Part shown: one piece after another, positions 57,189 to 64,000 of the stretch
How positions within the stretch are numbered: the stretch's first letter is position 1
Layout of the letters: each line of letters opens with the position of its first letter
Origin: Pseudevernia furfuracea
Lineage: Eukaryota > Ascomycota > Lecanoromycetes > Lecanorales > Parmeliaceae
Length of the DNA stretch: 64,000 nt
Assembly: GCA_022315425.1 (NCBI GenBank)
Contig: JAIUPT010000008.1
Coordinates: 310,001 to 374,000 of the forward strand
Direction of reading: 5' to 3'
Notes under the pieces: model-generated
What the model saw: only the letters and a program-made list of their open reading frames with translations
Told to the model about the DNA's origin: nothing
The model's database searches: none
Made by a program: the position numbers and the translations under genes

Positions 57189-59745
57189 TCAAGGTGAAGG
57201 AAGTAACCAGGCGGGTGCTCCACTCGCCTCGGCCATCTTCTTCTGCCTCTCCACCAACATGTCCGCTATCGGGCCTCCAACAATCTCCAGTCTAGCCTTC
57301 TCCTTCAGATGTCGCTTACTCTGGTTAATTGCGGTGAGATCACCGATCACCGTTGCGGCACTCATGGGAACCCCATCTTTTATCTTTGCCATGATAGTTG
57401 CCTCTCTCAGATCCAGCACCTGCAACGAGTCCTCGAACGGGAGCTTTACCTTGATCGGCATTTGTTGCAGCTTTTTGATGCCAGTGCGCTCCTTCTTTGG
57501 CTGCTCCTTCTTAAGCTGCTCCTGCGTGGGCGTAGTGAAATCAGGCATGGGAGGAGCCGGACCTGGTGGGAGAGGGGGGTTCTGAGGTATCATTCGAGGA
57601 GCGACGGAGGTGCCAGAAGGATGATGAAGACCGTTTGTAGGACGTAGGTGCTGTGTGCGTTGCAATATCTCGGTGATCATCGGATTGTTGGGATGCTGGA
57701 CGACGGCACTGCCAGCAATGTCTATGTCAGCCAACACACTCCCATGATCTCAAATCAATGAGCTCTACGTACCGGTTCCATCTCAGCTCCTCAATATACC
57801 GGCTCATTGAGTCAAAGACGACTTTGACTGACAGCACGCGGCACATAAGCTCCAATTGTTCAGGTGAAGCCTTCTGATCACGAATGGTGTGTCCCATGAG
57901 GGAGTATAGATGCATCCGTGCTGCCACATAGTCCTCCTTTGTTGGAGTGGATTGAGCTTGGAAGGTTTCGAGTAGATGGTCGAATATTTCTCGTGGGCCA
58001 CCTAGGTCGATTGGAAGAGCGCTTGATGGAGCGGACTTGGGCGCGGTGTTGAGATTGAGGAACTTGGACTTGCGGAACGCGCCTGAGTTGGACTGGTCGC
58101 TCTCTTTGCCTTTGCCACCGGTGGTGTCCTCCACCGGCAAATCGTTCTCTTTTCCTTTGCCCTTGCCGTTGGCTTGATCCTTCACGAACACATTGCTCTC
58201 TTTGCCTTTGCCACCGGTGGTGTCCTCCACCGGCAAATCGTTCTCTTTTCCTTTGCCCTTGCCGCTGGCTTGATCCTTCACGAACACATTGCTCTCTTTG
58301 GCTTTGCCCTTGCCGGTCGTCGCGTCCTCCAGGGTAAACTCATTGCCTTTGCCTTTTCCCTCATCGACTGCCGAGCCCTCCACGAGCATGTCGCGTTCCT
58401 TGCTCTCGCCCTGGCCAGTTGTCGCGTCGTCCATGGGCAACTTGCTCTTTTTCTTTTTGCCTTTGCCGGACTTCTTGCCTTTGCCTTTGCCTTTGCCTTG
58501 AACTTTGGCGGTAGCCGAGTCCTCCACCAGTGAGTCGCTCTCCTTATCCTTGACTTCACTAGTCGTTGCGTCCTCCATAGTCAGCTCGCTCTCTGTTCCC
58601 TTGCCGCTGTTGAAGGCCTGCAGCTCCAGCCAGGCCAGCTGCTCCAACATAGCCATCTTCGCGTCGCTTTGAGTGGTGGTTGATTTGGAAGAGTAATGAG
58701 AGGTTTGAAGCTCTTGGTATTGACAGAAAAAATTGTAGACTTCTACCGAATCTAGCTTCACACCTTTTGACAAAGCAAACTTCTCGCGTGCCGCGGTTGC
58801 GTTGTAGCTCGGATCTGCGAGACTGTTATCAAATTCAAGAAGTGCTGCCTTGCGGATATCTGTGTTCAAAAGTTCCGCCAACTCTTTTGAAATAGTCAAT
58901 ACACTTAGTTCGTGTCCACTATTTTTAATTTCACTTGCAGCGACGACGTGCTCTGCACCTTCCCGGAGTTCAGCTTCTTGGGTATCAACAAGCGCCCCTA
59001 AAAGTTTGTCAGGCAAGTCCAACATCACTTTGTCCGCTTCACCAGCCGAGGCCAAATCCTGCTTGTAATCGCGCTGCAAAGCTTGTTGGTTATTATCTGC
59101 AGGTGACCCATGGATCTCATTGTGCAGAGGTGAAGCGCTTGGCTTTTTGTAGCTGCGAATCGAAGCTTTCTGGGCAAGAGCATGGTCAAGAGGTGGGCTG
59201 GTGCTGCGAATCGAAGCTTTCTGGGCAAGAGCATGGTCAAGAGGTGGGCTGGTGCTGCGTTCAGCAGGAGGCTCGCTAGAGGCTGCCATACTTAGCACCA
59301 AGCCTGCTGCCAGCTCCATCAGTTCTGACATGCTTGGCTCGATTCTGCCCTCTCTTGATGTGCTTGGGGTGCCTGCATCAGTGTCAGGGTCATGGTTAGA
59401 CATTGGATCATCAAACTCAGGCAGTGGTGGGTCATTACTGGAGTCTGGATGTTCTCCTTTATATTCGTCAGACATTTCAGACTCTGTAAGGTCACCTGGG
59501 AAGGTCTGCTCACCCTCTTCAACCAACCCTAACCTAGCATTGCTGACATTAAAGGAAGCCACTCGAGCTACAGCACCTTTTGAGCTCTGTGCCTGGTCGG
59601 GCTCGTTTTTGCTTGGCTCAGGCTGCACAGCTGATGCTTGAGCCGATGAGCTGGATGCTTGGCTGGTCTCGTTGGCAAGATGTTCGAAGCGTTGAGGCAA
59701 CTCGGCAAGAAGTATCTTGAAGTCTGGAAAATCATTATCGGCCAT
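57189..59745 (-). CDS. Unknown 830-residue protein with Lys/Gly tandem repeats
   Basis: Exons 57773-59745 and 57189-57708 join over a 64-base intron (GTACGT donor, GGCAG acceptor) to 830 residues. The N-terminal third is acidic and Ser-rich and includes a duplicated 17-residue unit (STSPPLDHALAQKASIR). A helical section (ISKELAELLNTDIRKAALLE) precedes about 170 residues of repeats alternating GKGKGK patches with acidic LPVEDTT-type patches; two of these units are 32 residues long and almost identical. A conserved-looking tail follows (YIEELRWNRAVVQHPNN, then PIKVKLPFEDSLQVLDLREA). No known domain. The repeat region may bind RNA, DNA or partner proteins by charge; this is inference. Confidence 0.65.
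58102..58293. repeat. 96-bp coding tandem repeat, two near-identical copies
   Basis: Copies 58102-58197 and 58198-58293 start out identical and differ by very few bases; a more divergent third copy follows. Each encodes 32 residues of the Lys/Gly repeat region. Confidence 0.85.
59153..59254. repeat. 51-bp coding tandem repeat, two identical copies
   Basis: Copies 59153-59203 and 59204-59254 appear identical by eye and encode a 17-residue unit. Confidence 0.85.
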
Positions 59746-60815
59746 GATAGGTGATGGGCAGTGACAGTGTCACTGGTCTGACGGTGGTTGAATTAGATGG
59801 TGAGTGTGTGGAAAATTTGAGAGGGTGACGGGTAGGTTTGTGTTGATTTCTTTCACGATTCAGATCCGCTTAATCTCACTTCGCGTCCACCACAGACACG
59901 TTTTTATCCCGAGGATCTACCGTTTTCTTGTGGAAGTCGCGCATTTTTACTGAAAGACTCTCTGGGATACAGGCAGAGCACCAGTTTAGACTTCTCTTTG
60001 CTTAGGAGCTACGTCTCTCCTATGAAACCTCTGTTTGCGAGGGTCGCTTTCTTGACCTCTTTCTACTTTTTTATGTATATTGAGCTCCTATAGACGAGGT
60101 TGCTAGTCTGCAATGTTGCTGTTTACATCCTTTGACTAAAATGGTAAACACCAGGCCTCAAGAAAGAGTGTGAAGCCGGCAAGATGAGGTTCTCTGTTGC
60201 TGGAATGGAAGACAGACGAGAGAGAGACGAAGGTTACATCTTTCCAACCTCCACCCCAGTTTCAACCCTGCAAATAATGCTACTATCACCATGTATTCAT
60301 CGTCTATAAAGATATGTTGGCAAAGTGCATTGCAAATTTCATGCTAACTTTCAACCCAGTATTCGTGCATATTTTCAACCCAGTCTGCCCATCCTTCTCA
60401 CTCATCAGTATGTCATCCTCAAAACCATTACAGATTTTCACAAATAATAAACAATCATAGCGGCTAGAGTCAAGCCTGAAGCTGCGATCATCGATGATGA
60501 AGACAGCACACAGATATTCCAGATGAAGGTCGAGAAATTTGGCAACACATTCAGAGACTTGATAAAATGAACTCATCCTTCGTTGGGAATGTCTTCAAAA
60601 ATACCTTGAACCCGAAGAAACTCCAGTGAGGACTTTGTTTCGAGAATCACGGTAAGTTGCAGAGCCTGCTGCTTCACTTAGCCCGCTCAAGCTCGCGGCC
60701 CCTCCTCACTGTCTCACAGATCAAACTGTTCTTGCAGAAAAAGGTCCCAAAACCCCAAGCAGGCCAGCTGGTCCCGAATCTTGCCGAAGCTGCACCCCCC
60801 GTCTCTGCCTACGCT
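59746..60815. other. Intergenic or 5' region of a weak gene
   Basis: No supported gene. A GGTAAGT donor-like site at 60651 and CAG acceptors at 60720 and 60740 hint at a 5' UTR intron for the frame that follows. Confidence 0.35.
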
Positions 60816-61232
60816 ATGTTTCTCGACCACCGCGTCAACCTCTCACTTAAGAAATTAGTCGTTGAGAACTTCGAGCGGTACCCTGCCCACAAGCCTACAG
60901 ATAATTGGATGCACAAGAAATACCATGGCCCATTCCGTGAAAAGCAATGTCGAAAGCTGGTGTACTTCCCAGCGTTCCAGCAAGCCGCCGAGTTCCTAAA
61001 GCTACGAGGTCATGATCATGAGAGGCACTGCTCTTGGGCTCATTCCTCCGTGGAGACCACTGCAGTTTCGTACTCGGATTTCACGCTTTACCAATCGGAG
61101 ACTGCCTATAATAATTCACACCCAAGAGTTGTCTCAGCTCCACTGAGATCAGTGTCATCTCATATATCAACTATCAATGGTAAGGAGTTGGAGCAAGTCA
61201 CTTCCGAACTCACAAACTCCACGCTCAAATAG
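60816..61232 (+). CDS. Orphan protein, uncertain
   Basis: 138 residues run from the first ATG in a longer open frame that starts upstream at 60657 without an ATG. It is basic in the first half (LSLKKLVVENFERYP, HKKYHGPFREKQCRKLVYF) and Ser/Thr-rich at the end. A plausible upstream exon from 60567 (MNSSFVGNVFKNTLNPKK) does not splice in phase. No domain is recognised. Confidence 0.3.
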   Translation: MFLDHRVNLSLKKLVVENFERYPAHKPTDNWMHKKYHGPFREKQCRKLVYFPAFQQAAEFLKLRGHDHERHCSWAHSSVETTAVSYSDFTLYQSETAYNNSHPRVVSAPLRSVSSHISTINGKELEQVTSELTNSTLK

Positions 61233-62443
61233 CTGATCGAACGCTCGATAGGAAATGCAAAGCTCGAGGCCTTCCAAGCACCAACGTCCTTACCTCAATG
61301 GCTTCATACCTCAGCTTCATAGCTGATTAGTTTCTTTTACAGCAGAACCTCCTATCCCGGACAGCTTTACGCCTCAGCTTGCGTAGCAATGCCAGCCCTC
61401 TTAAAGCCTCGACATCCTAGCCTTAAATGGCTCATACCTCAGCCTCCAGGCAGAGATAGTCCTTTCTACTCATTGCCTTTCTTATGACGATCTGAGTTCT
61501 TAGCCTTCCGCAGAAGCTCTGGTTGTGAAAGCGAGGTCTGAGAAAGCTCTCAAGATTTTAGGCTCCAGTCTGCGATTTCAACCTCTTCTTGTCTTCTTCA
61601 TCGTGAGCATTTACATCTTATATTATCTTGATTTCGCTCCCTGCATATCGAAGCTTACACTATTTTAAGGGCGATGCTGATGTCTTTGCTTGCAGGTTGA
61701 CTATACCAAGACTGTAACCATTCAGGACAAGACTAAGTGGCAATGGCCCCCTCTTCCTACGTTACTCTTGTAAGGTCTTCCCTGTTTTTCTTTGTCCAAA
61801 GCACTGCTTTTCTACTGTGCAACGAACGATCCAGAGTGCGATCATACAGATGAGGCTATCCCATCTTGAGCCATATATGTTTAACCTGAACATTGCGCGC
61901 TCTAAAAGGGAAAGTTTTTCTATGGTCACAACGACGTGAAAACTAGAAAGGCAATGAAAGCTCAAGGCGTCATGCTCTTCCACGAGTTTTCAACTCAAGG
62001 TCTTGTCATGCTGTATGATTGATAAGTCTATATATATCGACCACTGCTTCATCATCCCTGAATCAGCCGATCTCCAAATTTGAGTAGCGGTATTCCACGA
62101 AAATCATATCAGAATCACTAACTGAAAGCGAAAATTCACAACGCCTCGTTTTCTTTAACCTTATTTCATCCTAGATAGTTCTTGTTATCTAGTACATATC
62201 ACCTTATCTTTTCATCCTTTTATTAAGTCCGTCCTCAACTAGAGAGGAATCTCTTGGAATCTCTCACTTTCTATCTGAATTTGAAACCCTCTTGGCACAT
62301 GACAACATACAGTTGGGAGCTATCACTCATGACTTATATTTAAGGTATTTGTACTTTTTGAAATCAGCTGCTGCGATGGCAAAGAGGGGCAAGCATTCGT
62401 AGATGAAGTTCGGTGGCTGTCTCAAAGGCGAAAGAAGTCAACG
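61233..62443. other. Intergenic, no gene recognised
   Basis: Several copies of a loose CTCAGCTT / GCTTCATACCTCAGC word lie at 61300-61450. No supported gene. Confidence 0.4.
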
Positions 62444-63013
62444 ATGACCATGAAAACAACTCCTTTCTTTGGTGCTGAGGATGTCGTCAACATTACAATG
62501 ACTCCCGATGAGGGTGGGGTGGTGACATGGTGGCAGGCGGAGATCTTACTTGGTCTCATCGAACAGGACCACTCACAGTCCATATGTGAGGCTCGCCTTC
62601 GTCATGTCAGTCAAGTTGTCCGCGAGATGTATGAAAAGTCCGTACCACGTCGTCGATCGAGATCGACAACTCACAAAGAAACAATGCCACCGGACGAATC
62701 AGATGATTCAGACGAGCCAAACTATCCTTCAAAGTCGCCTTCTTCGCCAGATACACTACAGAATACGTGTTCTAATGCTCTGAATACCCATGTTCCGAGC
62801 TCAACCTCAACTTCGTCAAAATCTGGACACAGAATGTCGCTGACAAACTATGTGGATTCTTCATATCCCGTCAGAACCTCATATCTCTCTGGTGAGCTGA
62901 TCGTGCTGAATGAAACCGGCGAGAGGCTGCGGATGTACAGGATGTGTTATGTCATCTGGCCATCCGCATTTTTCCCGCTAGATGCAGATAATAAATGTAC
63001 AGATAGTGCGTGA
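62444..63013 (+). CDS. Orphan hypothetical protein
   Basis: A single open frame of 189 residues starts at the ATG at 62444. The N-terminal part (VVTWWQAEILLGLIEQDHSQ, RLRHVSQVVREMYEKS) could fold as helices; the middle is Ser/Thr/Pro-rich with an acidic run (DESDDSDE); the end is hydrophobic with Tyr and Trp (YRMCYVIWPSAFFPL). There is no signal peptide. No family is recognised and no introns are needed. Coding status is moderate. Confidence 0.4.
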   Translation: MTMKTTPFFGAEDVVNITMTPDEGGVVTWWQAEILLGLIEQDHSQSICEARLRHVSQVVREMYEKSVPRRRSRSTTHKETMPPDESDDSDEPNYPSKSPSSPDTLQNTCSNALNTHVPSSTSTSSKSGHRMSLTNYVDSSYPVRTSYLSGELIVLNETGERLRMYRMCYVIWPSAFFPLDADNKCTDSA

Positions 63014-64000
63014 TGCATCGGAGAGCCAACATCTTGCCATCAGATACGCCGGTGGCATCGAAGACTGCCTCACCCACAATATTGGAGCCCGCCCTTAGAA
63101 TGATATCCAGTCGTGACAAGGCGTCACTTTAAGATGGCTCGAGGCTATACAAGCCGTACTCGCCGCTACACCTCTGCTACCGCAGACATTGGGGACAAGG
63201 CAGGACTGGGGAAAAGGATCATTTGATCCGCTTGAAATGCTGATGAATCCTATCTCATTCTCTACGACAAAAATCTTCAAATCTGGGGACCGCTTCTATC
63301 GAAGAAAGAGCACTTTTTTTACTCTCATTGTCTTCCTGTTCCTTCTCCTGACCATTTGCTACTGAACGCTGACAGACTTGATCAGAGACACCCTCATCAT
63401 TATTGGTCATATCACATCCAACCGCGCTCTATCTTTGGAGAGTCAAGATCACATTGGCCAATGATAAACTTCTGTTCTTAATCAAAGTCCACTATCTTGC
63501 TTTTCATGTGGCACGAAACTCTCTTCTTCTGACACAATCCCCAGTAGATGATTTCAAACTCATGCAGTGAGGTATGTTGCAAGGTGTGTGGCGTTGCGTA
63601 TATCGGAGCCTGAAATGAATGGTTCAGTATCACCTAAGGAATGAATTGCAATGGAGCTAAGCCTATTAAGCTGCATGCAGTGCCTCCCCAGTACTATGTC
63701 AGCATTGAGGAGGTGCCGGACGAGTACGACACGGCGCGGCACACCCAGAGCAGCGGCCTTCCTGGCCGCCAGTCCAACCCATTCGCCTGTGACTCCGAGG
63801 ATGAGGAAGACCCCATGCAGGCTGATGACAGCGATGCTCCTGGACCTTCCGGGGACCGCCCCCTCATACTTCCCGTTTGACAACTCCCCCACCTCCTCGC
63901 CCGACTCCTAGCAGTCACCCCTCCTACACCGCGATGTCTGGTACGCCACAGAAGCGACGGATCGATCCTCGTGGCCTGCTGCTTCGCTGGACATGCCACC
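63014..64000. other. Window end, no gene established
   Basis: A plus frame at 63641-63880 (79 codons, acidic DSEDEEDPMQADDSD) is followed by Pro/Ser-rich sequence running off the window. A gene may begin here, but cannot be modelled. Confidence 0.3.

Overview
This window looks like nuclear DNA of a filamentous ascomycete (Pezizomycotina, plausibly Dothideomycetes). Most genes are split by short GT-AG introns of about 45-160 bases. Gene families typical of these fungi are present: a Zn2Cys6 regulator with a fungal trans-acting domain, a fungal rhodopsin-type membrane protein, F-box proteins, a CmcJ/AsaB-like oxygenase, a berberine-bridge-like oxidase, a secreted double-psi barrel protein and a GH27 glycosidase. 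Gene order mixes housekeeping and accessory genes and there are no operons. All exon joins were made by eye from splice motifs and frame agreement.

Layout. 1-10 kb: two neighbouring minus-strand genes that share a short domain, then an M18 aspartyl aminopeptidase whose reading frame begins with a perfect Zn2Cys6 cysteine pattern, then a small repeat protein. 10-18 kb: an intact CmcJ/AsaB-type oxygenase, a convergent BBE-like FAD oxidase carrying apparent frameshifts, and a P450 relic split by a 429-base insert; together these look like a decayed secondary-metabolite locus. 18-23.3 kb: an intact F-box protein, an AT-rich block, an ankyrin relic, small inverted repeats and an F-box relic; this is the most degraded part. 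23.5-28 kb: a secreted GH27 enzyme divergent from a Zn2Cys6 regulator. 29-35 kb: a secreted double-psi beta-barrel protein, an unknown 310-residue protein and a 7-TM rhodopsin-like protein. 37-42.5 kb: an amidoligase-type enzyme and S-adenosylmethionine decarboxylase. 45-50 kb: a 1,554-residue protein of unknown role. 50-60 kb: a SAM-dependent methyltransferase-like protein with a low-complexity insertion, a four-TM protein, protein phosphatase inhibitor 2 and an 830-residue protein with fresh tandem repeats. 60-64 kb: poorly supported orphan frames.

Functional links are few. The GH27 gene and the regulator share one 633-base intergenic region. The oxygenase, oxidase and P450 relic are the kinds of enzyme found together in tailoring clusters. 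SAM decarboxylase (polyamine synthesis) and phosphatase inhibitor 2 (PP1 control) are ordinary conserved genes. The strongest candidates for something new are the Zn2Cys6-M18 combination, the P450 relic with its open-frame insert, and the paired shared-domain genes at 1.8-3.9 kb.
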